Assembly: GCA_963810055.1 (NCBI GenBank)
Contig: CAWEME010000008.1
Coordinates: 62,001 to 126,000, forward strand
Length of the DNA stretch: 64,000 nt
Direction of reading: 5' to 3'
DNA from: REEB95 sp963810055
GTDB lineage: Bacteria > Pseudomonadota > Alphaproteobacteria > ATCC43930 > CGMCC-115725
The notes beneath the pieces are model-generated. The model did not search any database and was not told where the DNA came from. It worked only from the letters and a program-made list of their open reading frames with translations. This document shows, one piece after another, positions 26,199 to 35,820 of the stretch (its first letter is position 1; every line of letters starts with the position of its first letter). Both the position numbers and the translations under genes were made by a program.

Positions 26199-28728
26199 TT
26201 AGCGCCTCTTCGTCCTCTTGGTCGGCGATGCTGCAAGCGGGTTTTCGGGCCAGGGATGCCGGGGATAGCGGCCGCGCATCTCGGAGCGCACTTGCGGATA
26301 GCTGTTGCGCCAAAATCCCGCCAGGTCGCTGGTCACTTGCAAAGGCCTGCCGGCGGGGGAGAGCAGGTGGATGACCAGGGCCACGCGCCCGCCGGCGATC
26401 GCAGGCGTTTCGCGCGCGCCGAACATCTCCTGCAGCTTGACCGCCAGCGCGGGATTTCGCCCGAATAATCGATGGCGATGCGCGAGCCGCTCGGCACCGC
26501 CACATGCGAGGGCGCGAGCCTGTCGAGCGCCTGGCGCTGGGCGTGCGAAAGCCGCGCCGCCAGCGCCGCGGCCAAGTCCAGGCCCTGCAGCTGCGCGCGC
26601 CGCGATATTCCCGCCAGATAAGGCGCGAGCCAATCCTCCAAGATTCCCATCAAAGCTTCGTCGGATAAGATCGGGCCAGATTATCGCCTTCGATGCGCCG
26701 CAGGAACGAAATCCGCGCGCGCAAGGATTCCGCCTCGCGGCTCCAGGGCAGCGCCTTCAGGCCCAATTCGCGGATGCCCTGGATGAGCGCCGCCGTCACG
26801 CGCGCGGGATCGGGCGCGGCAAGCGGCTTGTCCTCGAGCGCCAGCGCGCCCAGCCGCAAGCGGCTTCGCGCCATCACCGCCGCTGCGCGTGAATCCCATT
26901 CGACGATCTCCTCCGCCGCGATATCGCCGGCGAAATCCTCCTCGATCTCCGCGCGGCTCAATGGTGCGGCGAGGAAAATCCGCGCCACCCGCTTGTCCCC
27001 GTCCAGATCCGCCACCGCCAGAAAATCCTCGCCCGCCAGCGCGTCGGCTTGTTGCAGTTCCGCGCCCTTGCCGTTGGCGAGCAGGAACTGTCCCCGCGCG
27101 CCCGGCCGCTGCTGCGCGATGCGGTCGGGATAGGCCAGGGCCAAAAGCCGCCCGGCTTCGCGCGCGTCGATCTCTCCCCCGCCGATCCTGAGATTTTGCC
27201 CGATCTGCCGCGCCGCCTGGCGCGCGCGCTCGGCCGCACCGCGATCGAGCGTCATTCCCGCCGGCAGATTTCGCGCGGCGCCTCGCTCCCCCATCATCTC
27301 CACCCGCAAGCGCAGATCGGCGTCGCGCGTGCCCGGCTTCGCGCGCAGGATGTCGCGCTCCATCAGCAGCGCGGCGATCGCGGCGGCTGTTGCACCCATC
27401 CCCCTTTCTTTTCCCAGCAGGACCATATGCGCCAAGCGCGGGTGCAACCCCAGCGCCGCCATAGCCTTGCCGTGGCGGGTGATCCGGCCCTTGGCGTCGA
27501 GCGCGCCGAGGCGTGTCAGCAGCGCCTTGGCTTCGGCATAGGCGGCGGCGGGCGGCGGATCGAGCAAGGCAAGGGCGGCGGGATCGGAAGCGCCCCATTG
27601 CGCCAGCGCCAAGGCCAAGGGCGCCAGATCGGCTTCGAGGATTTCCGGCGCGTTGAAGGGGCGGAGCTGCGCCTCTTCGGCTTCGGGCCATAAGCGGTAG
27701 GCGATGCCGGGTTCGAGCCGTCCGGCGCGGCCGCTGCGCTGCCGGGCCGAGGCCTGCGATACTCGGATCGTCGCCAGCCGCGTCATGCCGCTGCCGGGCT
27801 CGTAACGCGGCACGCGCATCAAGCCGCCATCGATGACGATGCGGATGCCCTCGATGGTCAGGCTGGTCTCGGCGATCGAAGTCGCCAGCACCACTTTCCG
27901 CCGGCCCGGAGGGGATGGCAGCAAGGCTTCGTCCTGCGCCTCCGGCGCGAGATCGCCATAAAGCGGCGCGAGCGAAACATCCGGGCCCAGCCCCGATTCT
28001 TCCAGCAACCGAGCCACGCGACGGATTTCCGCGCCGCCGGGCAGGAACACCAGCACGCTGCCGCTCTCCTCATTGAGCACGCGGGTTACCGCCGAAGCCA
28101 CGCCGGCTTCGAAACGGTCAGGCATCGGTCGAGATAGGTGCCGGATTTCGACCGGGAAGCTCCGCCCTTGGCTTGCCACCACCGGCGCGTCCCCCAGCAG
28201 CTTCGCCACCTTGTCGCCCTCGATGGTCGCTGACATCACCAGCAGGCGCAGTTCGCCGCGCAGATGCCGACGCGAATCCAGCGCCAGCGCCAATCCCAGA
28301 TCGGCTTCGAGACTGCGTTCGTGGAATTCGTCGAAGATCACCAATCCCACGCCATCGAGCCCGGGATCGTCCTCGATCAGCCGCGGCAATATCCCTTCGG
28401 TCATCACCTCGATGCGCGTCTTGGGCCCAACGCGGGTTTCGAGCCGGGTGCGGAAACCCACGGTCTCGCCCGCGCTTTCGCCCAACATCTGCGCCATGCG
28501 CCGCGCCGCCGCGCGCGTCGCCAGCCGGCGCGGCTCCAGCATCAGAATCCGCTTTCCCGCGAGCCAAGGTTCGTCCAGCAGGGCAAGGGGAACAAGAGTC
28601 GTCTTGCCCGCGCCGGGCGGCGCCTCGAGCACCGCCGCACCTTTTTCGGCGAGCGCGGCCTTGAGCGCGGGCAGGGTCTCGGCGACCGGCAATGCGCCGG
28701 CGTATTTCCCGGGATCGAAAGGCGTCAC
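26199..28728 (-). pseudogene. hrpB: ATP-dependent RNA helicase HrpB, two frameshifts
   Basis: A DEAH/RHA helicase of about 843 residues when corrected. The helicase core is intact: Walker A APPGAGKTT, DEFH box IFDEFHER, motif III MSATI, and motif VI QRSGRAGR. The C-terminal HrpB domain is split: after RRIEGDNLARSYP (about 26650-26690) reading moves to a second frame (GILEDWLAPYLAG to AIDYSGE), and at about 26455, where an A run appears one base short, to a third frame (NPALAVKLQEMFG to the end). The GTG start overlaps the DUF2269 stop by four bases. The precise role of HrpB is poorly known. Confidence 0.8.
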
Positions 28729-29306
28729 AGGCCGGTGGCGAAACGCGCCATCACCACGATGATGGCGATCTGCAACGAGGCCTGCAGCGCGGTTTGGCGA
28801 ACATATATCCTCATGCGGCGGCCGAGTTTGTCGAGATCGGGCCTCTCCTTCTGCAATTCGAGGCAGGTGAGCAGGTTGACCGGCAGCAGGATGCACAGCC
28901 CCTGCACGGTGAGGATGGCGATGATGACCAGCGCGGCGTCGACCCACAGCTTGTCGGGATAGGGCAGATCGAAAAAGCCCAGGGTCTTGGCGAGGAAATA
29001 GCCCGCCGTGCCGGTGATGATGGCGAGCGACGGCATCAGGAACAACATGCGCGGCAAGAGCCTCGTGGAAAGGGCGCGGCGCGCGGGCAGATCGACCTGG
29101 CGTAGCGTTGGACCCAGCACGAATCCCACGAATACGTCGATTCCGGTCCACATCACGCCGCACATGACATGGATGAAGTTCAGGAAAAAGATGTTGCCGA
29201 GCAGGATCGCCGCCGCCAGCACGGCGAAACCCGCCGCGACATAGCACAGATAACCCCAGCGGATGAGGCCCGGCCGCTCTTCCGCCGCCATGCTGGGCGC
29301 CGCCAT
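28725..29306 (-). CDS. DUF2269-like integral membrane protein
   Basis: A 193-residue protein with about five membrane segments. It contains HVMCGVMWTGIDVFVGFVLGP, with a His and Trp-Gly pattern like DUF2269 and copper-related CopD-like proteins, and a later SLAIITGTAGYFLA. The ATG at 29306 was chosen by the conserved start of the soluble N-terminus; 29291 is possible. It is translationally coupled to hrpB (GTGA overlap). The function is unknown and no metal gene is adjacent. Confidence 0.7.
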   Translation of the reverse strand: MAAPSMAAEERPGLIRWGYLCYVAAGFAVLAAAILLGNIFFLNFIHVMCGVMWTGIDVFVGFVLGPTLRQVDLPARRALSTRLLPRMLFLMPSLAIITGTAGYFLAKTLGFFDLPYPDKLWVDAALVIIAILTVQGLCILLPVNLLTCLELQKERPDLDKLGRRMRIYVRQTALQASLQIAIIVVMARFATGL

Positions 29307-29406
29307 GACGCTCTCCCAATCGTGATCGCCATGATAGCGCAAACCAGGATGACGGGAAGGCGTCCCCTTGCCCGGAGCCCGCCGCAAGCCGCATACTGCC
29401 GCCCGC

Positions 29407-29564
29407 ATGAATACCCGTTCCCTGCTCGCCATCATCGCCGCCGTCATCGCCGTGATCGTATTGTCCCAATTGCTCTATGATTTCTACGATTGGAACCGGC
29501 AGCAATCCTGCGCCACCGGCGGCGGGCGCAATTGCGGCGCGCCCCGTATGCCGTTGAACCGGCA

Positions 29565-29568
<4 letters not shown>
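29407..29568 (+). CDS. Small membrane-anchored protein coupled to msrB
   Basis: A 53-residue protein with an N-terminal hydrophobic helix (LLAIIAAVIAVIVLSQLLY) and a short tail containing two Cys (SCATGGGRNCGAP). Its stop overlaps the msrB ATG (ATGA). No family is recognised. The tail with two Cys and the coupling to methionine sulfoxide reductase hint at a redox role, but this is inference. Confidence 0.55.
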
Positions 29569-29963
<395 letters not shown>

Positions 29964-29966
29964 GGC

Positions 29967-30773
29967 TCAGCTGCCGATCTTGAGCGGCGCGACCAGGCCC
30001 CTGAGACAAGCGACGGCGCTCAGGGCGGTGATGCGCCCGGTCTTGGGATTCTCCGACGGCACGTTCTCGATGGTCATGGAAAAGCGCGCGCTGTCGGCTT
30101 CGACCTCGATGCGATGAATGTTGCGGTCGATCGCCGGGTCGGCCCAGATCTCCAGATGCGTGCGGTCGGGGCCGATGCCGGCGAGCGACAGCGCCGCCGC
30201 CACGTTGACATTGGCAGGAAAGCCCTTGGCGCCATCGCGCGCGCTGCCCTCGAAAACCTTCAGCGGCGCCTTCAAGCCGGCGAGCGAAATCTTGTGCTCG
30301 GCCAGATAGGGCGCGCCTTCGAGCCCCCGGGGCGGCTTGCGCGACACCATAGTCACCGAATGGATTTTGCCTTCGGCTGCCGCGCGCACCGCGTCCAATC
30401 CCAAAAGTGCGCCGGTCGGCACGATGATGCGCGCGCCGGTTTTCTTCGCGCGCTCGACCAGATCGAAATTCTCGATCAGCGCGCCGGCGCTCAAGGGCAT
30501 GAAGATGCGCCCGCGTTCGATCGCGGGTTCGGCGATGGCGCGGAATTGCGCCGCCGGCAGGCATTCGATCACGATCGCGGCGAGATTCGCGAGCTCGGCC
30601 AGATCCACCACCGGCGCCGCGATGCCGGAGGATTCGAGTCTTTTCGCGGCGGCTTGGCGGTCGCGGGCCGACACGGCAACCAGCTTCAAGCCGGGGATTC
30701 CGGCGTTAAGCCGCTTGGCCAGTTCCAGGCCGATGGCGCCCAGCCCGCCGATCGCCACCGTCAGCTCTTTCAT
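29967..30773 (-). CDS. nadX: L-aspartate dehydrogenase
   Basis: A 268-residue NAD(P)-dependent enzyme that converts aspartate to iminoaspartate, which can feed NAD synthesis. It opens with a Rossmann motif (VAIGGLGAIGLELAKRL) and has the family patterns PLSAGALIENFDL, VPTGALLGLDAV, VSRKPPRGLEG and FPANVNVAAALSLAGIGPDRT. No nadA or nadC is adjacent, so its pathway here is open. The ATG at 30773 gives the family N-terminus; further upstream frame is AT-rich spacer. Confidence 0.88.
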   Translation of the reverse strand: MKELTVAIGGLGAIGLELAKRLNAGIPGLKLVAVSARDRQAAAKRLESSGIAAPVVDLAELANLAAIVIECLPAAQFRAIAEPAIERGRIFMPLSAGALIENFDLVERAKKTGARIIVPTGALLGLDAVRAAAEGKIHSVTMVSRKPPRGLEGAPYLAEHKISLAGLKAPLKVFEGSARDGAKGFPANVNVAAALSLAGIGPDRTHLEIWADPAIDRNIHRIEVEADSARFSMTIENVPSENPKTGRITALSAVACLRGLVAPLKIGS

Positions 30774-31138
30774 AGGCGACCCCCCTTGCGAAGATCGCAG
30801 AATGGACACGAATGGGCGAGGCTGAAATTGCGCATCGGCCGCGTGGTCAAGGGCATCGCCGTCAACCGCCGCATGCAAATCCGGATTGCGCCCAGATGCC
30901 ATTTGGTGGGGCAATTTAAAATCACAGTAATCAAATGTGAATGTGGCATGCTTCTCATTTATTGCAGTGGCGTTTATGCGTAATTCCCGGACTATTTTAG
31001 AGATTTTCGGCAGCACTCGCCGCTGTTAGCGTAGGTTCACAAGAGCGGCGCCAAGACCGCAGAAAAAGGGATTTAAGATTTTCTCGCGCGCACCGATCGG
31101 AAACCGACGCCGTGAGGAATGAGAAAAGGGGAACGCCG
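30774..31138. other. Intergenic region with divergent promoters
   Basis: A 365-base gap between divergent nadX and the sulfite dehydrogenase gene. Bases 30900-31010 are clearly AT-rich for this genome and should hold both promoters. No gene, riboswitch or clear hairpin was found. AAAAGGGG at about 31124 is the ribosome site of the next gene. Confidence 0.5.
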
Positions 31139-32374
31139 ATGCAAAACAAAACGCTTATTTCCGAAGCGCTGACCCGCCTGCGCTTGCTGCGTCAGGCGGG
31201 TATTGCGGGATTGACGACCATCGCCGCTCCCGCTTGGGCGCAGACGATGGTGACTCTGCCGTTTCCCGGCGGAGTCGGCGAACGGCCCATCACCACCGAC
31301 TTTCCGCAGAAAGGCGCGATGGTTCTGCAGCGCACACGTCCGCCGCTGCTGGAGACGCCGTTCGAAGTCTACGACAAGGGCGTGTTCACGCCGAACGACC
31401 GTTTCTTCGTGCGTTGGCACTGGGCGGTCATCCCGACGAGCGTCGACGTTGACAGCTTCCGGCTGAACGTCCACGGCCATGTGAACCAGACGCTGTCGCT
31501 CACGCTGAAGGACGTGCTGGCTTTGCCGAAGGTCGAGATCGCCGCGGTGAATCAATGTTCGGGCAATTCACGCGGGCTCTTTCAGCCGCGTGTCGCCGGC
31601 GGTGAATGGGGCAATGGTGCGATGGGCAATGCGCGCTGGACAGGTGTGCGCCTCAAGGATGTACTCGACAAGGCCGGGGTGAAACCGGGCGCGGTACAGG
31701 TCCGGTTCAACGGAATGGATACGCCGGTCGTCGCGGACGGGCCGGATTTCATGAAGTCGCTTGCCGTCGATCACGCGCGCGACGGCGAGGTGATGATCGC
31801 CTACGCCATGAACGGAGCACAGCTTCCGCTCCTGAACGGCTTCCCGCTGCGGCTCGTCGTGCCCGGGTGGTATGCGACCTACTGGGTCAAGATGCTCAAC
31901 GACATCGAGGTTCTGGACAGCCCGGATACCAATTTCTGGATGAAGACGGCCTATACGATCCCGGATACACCGCACGCCGACATGAAACCGGGCCAGACCG
32001 GAGTCCCGATGGTGCCGATCAACCGGATGAACTCGCGTTCTTTCATCACCAACATCAAATCAGGCGCGACTTTTCCGGCGGGCAAGCCGGCGCCGGTCCG
32101 CGGCATCGCATTCGGTGGCGATACCGGTGTGAAGCGGGTGGACTTCTCGGCCGATGGCGGCAAGACCTGGCATGCGGCGCATCTCGGCAAGGACGAAGGC
32201 AAATACAGCTTCCGGCGGTGGGAGACGCATTTCACGCCCACGGCGAAGGGGGATTACACGCTCATGGTCCGGTGCGCGAACAGCAGCGGTGATGTTCAGC
32301 CGGCCCAGCCCAACTGGAATCCGGCCGGGTTCATGCGCAACGTGATCGAATCAACGTCTGTTTCCGTGGCGTGA
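31139..32374 (+). CDS. Molybdopterin sulfite dehydrogenase subunit, SorA-like
   Basis: A 411-residue periplasmic oxidoreductase of the sulfite oxidase family. The N-terminal signal ends at about residue 35 (APAWAQ). The Moco-domain holds the Mo-ligand Cys140 in NQCSGNSRG; a C-terminal dimerisation domain follows (GIAFGGDTGVKRVDFSADGG). The signal has basic residues (LRLLRQAG) but no twin-arginine pair, unusual for a Moco enzyme exported folded. A c-type cytochrome follows after 13 bases, as in SorAB, so sulfite to sulfate oxidation is likely; a related substrate is possible. Confidence 0.85.
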   Translation: MQNKTLISEALTRLRLLRQAGIAGLTTIAAPAWAQTMVTLPFPGGVGERPITTDFPQKGAMVLQRTRPPLLETPFEVYDKGVFTPNDRFFVRWHWAVIPTSVDVDSFRLNVHGHVNQTLSLTLKDVLALPKVEIAAVNQCSGNSRGLFQPRVAGGEWGNGAMGNARWTGVRLKDVLDKAGVKPGAVQVRFNGMDTPVVADGPDFMKSLAVDHARDGEVMIAYAMNGAQLPLLNGFPLRLVVPGWYATYWVKMLNDIEVLDSPDTNFWMKTAYTIPDTPHADMKPGQTGVPMVPINRMNSRSFITNIKSGATFPAGKPAPVRGIAFGGDTGVKRVDFSADGGKTWHAAHLGKDEGKYSFRRWETHFTPTAKGDYTLMVRCANSSGDVQPAQPNWNPAGFMRNVIESTSVSVA

Positions 32375-32387
32375 GGGGGCTTCGCAC

Positions 32388-32720
32388 ATGAACCGCAAAA
32401 TTCTGCCTTTCGCGCTTCTTGCCGGAGTCGCTCTGGCCTCGCTGGCCGTGCAAGCGGCGGTCCCGACCAGTCTTAAATCGGTCGATGTAAAGCTGCCGGA
32501 AAGCACCCGGGCACTGCCGGCTGGACCCGGGGTGACGGTCGTGCATGACAACTGCCTTGCCTGTCACTCCGCGGGCATGATCATGAACCAGCCGGCGATG
32601 CCGAAAGCGGCGTGGGAAGCCGAAGTCAGCAAGATGCGCAACGTCTATAAGGCGCAGGTCGACGACAAAGACGTTCCGGCGATCGTCGATTATCTGACCG
32701 CGGTCAAGGGCCCCAAATAG
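32388..32720 (+). CDS. c-type cytochrome, SorB-like electron acceptor
   Basis: A 110-residue periplasmic cytochrome with a signal peptide (about 1-23) and one haem site, Cys56-Leu-Ala-Cys59-His60. A Met-rich stretch (GMIMNQPAMP) can provide the axial Met. It lies 13 bases downstream of the SorA-like gene and is the probable electron acceptor of that enzyme. Confidence 0.85.
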   Translation: MNRKILPFALLAGVALASLAVQAAVPTSLKSVDVKLPESTRALPAGPGVTVVHDNCLACHSAGMIMNQPAMPKAAWEAEVSKMRNVYKAQVDDKDVPAIVDYLTAVKGPK

Positions 32721-32807
32721 CCGGCGGTCTCAGAGGGCCGCGCAGAAACTTCTGGCATTGGCGGTCAGGGTTCGGGCATCTCTAGCCCGAAGCTCCGGGG
32801 ACGCGCC

Positions 32808-33482
32808 TTGCCCAGCAATCCTTTGATCCGACTCATCCTCGCCTTGGGTCCCGACCGGCGGCTCGCGCTGGCGGCGATCATCGGCGCCGCCATCACGTGG
32901 CTGGCTTGGCCGACGCTGCCGTTTCCCTTCCCGCTCGCCCTGGGTTGGATCGCCGGGGTGGCGTTCTTCCTCGGCGGCACCGCGCTGGTGATGAACGACA
33001 TCACGCCCCGGCTGATGCGGCAGCGGGCGCGGCGCCAGGATCCTTATCGCTGGGTGATCCTGACCGTGGTAGTGGCTGCGGCCGCGGTGAGCCTAATCGC
33101 GCTTGGTTTCATGTTGCAGCACACGGGCGGCGCGCTGGGAACTGGATGGCGCATCCTGCTCGCCGGGCTGGCGGTGATTTGCTCCTGGACCCTGACCCAC
33201 ACCATGTATGCGCTGCATTACGCGCATCTCTATTATGGCGACGATCCCCGCAAGCGGGGCAGACAGGACCGCGGCGGCCTCAAATTCCCCGACGAGGGGG
33301 CGCCGGATTTCTGGGACTTCCTCTATTTCTCCTTCGTCGTCGGCATGACCTGTCAGGTCTCCGACGTGCAGATCACCGGGCGTCACATGCGCCGGCTGAC
33401 CCTGGGCCACGGCGTATTGTCGTTCTTTTTCAACGCCGGGATTTTGGCCCTGGCGGTCAACTTCATCGCCAGCGCGATCTGA
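32808..33482 (+). CDS. DUF1345 family membrane protein
   Basis: A 224-residue protein with about five or six membrane helices. The family pattern is seen at THTMYALHYAHLYY and, after a soluble loop with LKFPDEGAPDFWDFLYFSFVVGMTCQVSDVQI (read as parts), at HGVLSFFFNAGILALAVN. The start is TTG. The function of DUF1345 proteins is unknown. An FNR-type site lies just downstream of its stop and belongs to the next transcript. Confidence 0.85.
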   Translation: MPSNPLIRLILALGPDRRLALAAIIGAAITWLAWPTLPFPFPLALGWIAGVAFFLGGTALVMNDITPRLMRQRARRQDPYRWVILTVVVAAAAVSLIALGFMLQHTGGALGTGWRILLAGLAVICSWTLTHTMYALHYAHLYYGDDPRKRGRQDRGGLKFPDEGAPDFWDFLYFSFVVGMTCQVSDVQITGRHMRRLTLGHGVLSFFFNAGILALAVNFIASAI

Positions 33483-33501
33483 ATACCTTTTTTCGCCAGG
33501 C

Positions 33502-33515
33502 TTGATGCAAATCAA
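33502..33515 (+). promoter_or_regulatory. FNR/FixK-type binding site
   Basis: TTGATGCAAATCAA fits the TTGAT-N4-ATCAA consensus perfectly. It is 54 bases upstream of the quinone reductase ATG, so oxygen-responsive control of that cluster is plausible. Confidence 0.65.
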
Positions 33516-33568
33516 TGCAACCGGCCGGCAAAGGCCGAAACTTCGATCCCTTGGGCATGTGGGGTCGC

Positions 33569-34165
33569 ATGCATCACCTCGTCGTCGTCGCTCATCCCAC
33601 CGAAGACAGCTTCACGATAGGGTTGACCCGCGCCTACGCCGCTGAATTGGAAAAGCTCGGGCATAGCCAGCGGACATACGATCTGTACCGCATGGGGTTC
33701 AACCCTGTCTTGGCCGCGTCCGAGCTTATGCCGGTCGCGGCCGATCGTCCCGTCAGCGCCGATGTGGCGCAGGCGCAGGATGATATTCGCGCCGCCGATG
33801 CCCTTACCGTCATCTATCCGCTGTGGTGGCTGTCGATGCCGGCGATGATGAAAGGGTATATCGATCGAGTTTTCGCGCGCGGCTTCGCTTATGAAGCCCG
33901 CAACGGCATCGTGCATGGGCTTCTTGCCGGGAAGAAATCCGTTTTGATCACCGTCTCGGGAGCGCCGTTGCCGCTGCTGGTCAAGAGCGGCAAATGGAAT
34001 GCCGTGGAGGTCCTGCAGGACACACACATCTTCCGTTCGGCCGGGTTCGAGTTGCTCGAGCATCTGCATTTCGACGAGGTCGCGCCGCACCTTCTGGGTG
34101 CCATTGCCGAGCAACACATGGCGCGCGTCCGGTCCTGCGCGGGGCGGCATTTTCCCGCGGGCTAG
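33569..34165 (+). CDS. NAD(P)H-dependent quinone oxidoreductase (flavodoxin fold)
   Basis: A 198-residue NQO1/MdaB-like flavoprotein. The N-terminus HHLVVVAHPTEDSFT is the flavin-binding start, and VIYPLWWLSMPAMMKGYIDRVF is the family core. The ATG at 33569 is preferred because the 18 residues before it have no similarity. It is followed by an SDR and a flavin reductase-like gene on the same strand. The likely role is two-electron reduction of quinones or xenobiotics. Confidence 0.85.
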   Translation: MHHLVVVAHPTEDSFTIGLTRAYAAELEKLGHSQRTYDLYRMGFNPVLAASELMPVAADRPVSADVAQAQDDIRAADALTVIYPLWWLSMPAMMKGYIDRVFARGFAYEARNGIVHGLLAGKKSVLITVSGAPLPLLVKSGKWNAVEVLQDTHIFRSAGFELLEHLHFDEVAPHLLGAIAEQHMARVRSCAGRHFPAG

Positions 34166-34231
34166 AGCAACTTTATGGGAGCCGGAGAGGGCCTGCCGGC
34201 GTCGTTACATTCGATCAGAGGAGAGCGATCC

Positions 34232-35083
34232 ATGGCAAAGAGTACAATTGATTCCCCTGTTTGGTTCGTCACCGGCTGTTCGACCGGCTTCGGCCGGGAG
34301 TTCGTCCGCGCGGCGCTGGCGCACGGGTTTCGCGTGGTGGCAACAGCGCGCGATCCCAAGAAGCTCGACGATCTTATCGCCGGGCATGAAGACAAGGCGA
34401 GGGCGCTCGCCTTGGATGTGACGAATGCGGATCAGATCAAACGCGCCGTCAGCGAAGCCGAGCGCGCATTCGGCCGCATCGACGTGCTCGTCAACAACGC
34501 CGGCCATGGTTATTTGGCCGCGGTGGAGGAAGGCGAGGAGAAAGGCGTCCACGCCATGTTCGAAACCAATTTCTTCGGCTTGGCCGCCCTGATCCGGGCG
34601 GTTCTACCGGGAATGCGGGCACGGCGGCACGGCTATATCGTCAATATCGCATCCGTCGGTGGAATCGTCGGCTTTGCCGGCTCGGGCTACTATGCGGCCA
34701 CAAAATTCGCGGTTGAAGGCCTGTCGGAATCCCTCGCGCAGGAGGTCGAGCCGTTGGGGATTCGCGTGCTATTGGTCGAGCCCGGTCCGTTCCGCACGAA
34801 TTTTGGGCGATCCTTGAAACAATCGCCCAACGTCATCGCTGACTATGAGCAAACGGCCGGCAAGCACCGCCGGGAAATCGTGGAACATAGTGGCAAGCAA
34901 GCGGGCGATCCGGCCCGAGCCGCCGAGGCCGTCATCAAGGCGGTACAGTCACCCGCGCCGCCGCGACACCTGGTGCTCGGCCATGCGGGCTTCGACAATG
35001 TCGAAAGCCAGCTGCGGTCGATGTTGCAAGAGGTCGATCTCTGGAAAACGACCAGTTTGGGCGCCGACTATCCCGCGGCATGA
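34232..35083 (+). CDS. Short-chain dehydrogenase/reductase
   Basis: A 283-residue classical SDR. The NAD(P) motif is TGCSTGFGREF, the structural NNAG is VLVNNAGHG, and the catalytic triad region has Ser in NIASVGG with YxxxK as YYAATK. Length and end resemble the 280-residue oxidoreductase subgroup. GGAGAG lies well before the ATG at 34232. The substrate is unknown. It sits between a quinone reductase and a flavin reductase-like gene. Confidence 0.88.
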   Translation: MAKSTIDSPVWFVTGCSTGFGREFVRAALAHGFRVVATARDPKKLDDLIAGHEDKARALALDVTNADQIKRAVSEAERAFGRIDVLVNNAGHGYLAAVEEGEEKGVHAMFETNFFGLAALIRAVLPGMRARRHGYIVNIASVGGIVGFAGSGYYAATKFAVEGLSESLAQEVEPLGIRVLLVEPGPFRTNFGRSLKQSPNVIADYEQTAGKHRREIVEHSGKQAGDPARAAEAVIKAVQSPAPPRHLVLGHAGFDNVESQLRSMLQEVDLWKTTSLGADYPAA

Positions 35084-35113
35084 TGCACGAAGAGCAGAGC
35101 GGAGCATGATCCG

Positions 35114-35644
35114 ATGAAAGATCTGCCGCTATCGAAAGTCTACCAGTTGCTCGAACCGGGCCCGGTGGTTCTGCTCACCACCGCCCGGAAGGGCCGCGCC
35201 AACGTCATGACCATGTCCTGGCACATGATGGTTGAGTTCGAACCGCCACTGGTTGCCTGTGTCGTCAGCGGCGCCAATTACAGCTTTGCCGCCTTGCGGT
35301 CGACGAAAGAGTGCGTGATCGCCATTCCGGCGCTGAAACTGGCGCCCACGGTCGTGAAGATCGGAAACTGTTCGGGCCGCGACGTGGAGAAGTTCGGCGA
35401 ATTCGGCCTGACGCCGCTGCCGGCCGCGCGCGTGGCGCCGCCGCTGGTGGCCGAGTGTTTAGCCAATCTCGAGTGCAAAATTGCCGATGCCGGTTTCGTC
35501 AACAAGTACAATCTCTTCATCCTCGAGGTGGTCAAGGCCTGGACCGATCCGGCGCAAAAGAATCCCAAGACCATTCACCATCACGGATATGGCCACTTCG
35601 CGGTGGACGGCAAGATGATCAAACTGAGTTCGCGGAAGCCATGA
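35114..35644 (+). CDS. Flavin reductase-like, FMN-binding split-barrel protein
   Basis: A 176-residue protein of the DIM6/NTAB-type flavin reductase family. The pattern PVVLLTTARKGRANVMTMSW near residue 20 and the loop ECVIAIP are typical. Some members supply reduced flavin to monooxygenases, others are standalone flavoproteins; no monooxygenase is adjacent. It follows the SDR by 30 bases and precedes a TPP riboswitch. Confidence 0.82.
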   Translation: MKDLPLSKVYQLLEPGPVVLLTTARKGRANVMTMSWHMMVEFEPPLVACVVSGANYSFAALRSTKECVIAIPALKLAPTVVKIGNCSGRDVEKFGEFGLTPLPAARVAPPLVAECLANLECKIADAGFVNKYNLFILEVVKAWTDPAQKNPKTIHHHGYGHFAVDGKMIKLSSRKP

Positions 35645-35740
35645 CCGGCGCGCATCGATAGCCGCGCCCGCAGGCCCGCCGCGCGTTTCCAATGCAAATA
35701 TCTCTTGCCAGAAGTCCGGCCGAGGCACAGATTCCCGGAT

Positions 35741-35816
35741 GGCTGGGGTGCCGGTTTTAAGTCCGGCTGAGAACACACCCACGGAACCTGTCTGGATAAT
35801 GCCAGCGAAGGGAGCC
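35741..35816 (+). promoter_or_regulatory. TPP riboswitch upstream of thiO
   Basis: The THI element is complete: GGGGTGCC, GGCTGAGA, ACCC, GAACCTG and GGATAATGCCAGCGAAGGGA occur in order, with GGCT (35741-35744) and AGCC (35813-35816) able to close P1. The ribosome site AAGGGAG lies in the aptamer's 3' strand, five bases before the thiO ATG, so TPP binding should block translation directly. Confidence 0.93.
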
Positions 35817-35820
35817 TGCC

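Noticed and set aside
30940..30970. A sigma-54 promoter (TGGCA...TTGCA) before the SorA-like gene
   Set aside because: The distance between the GG and GC elements is too long for a -24/-12 promoter.
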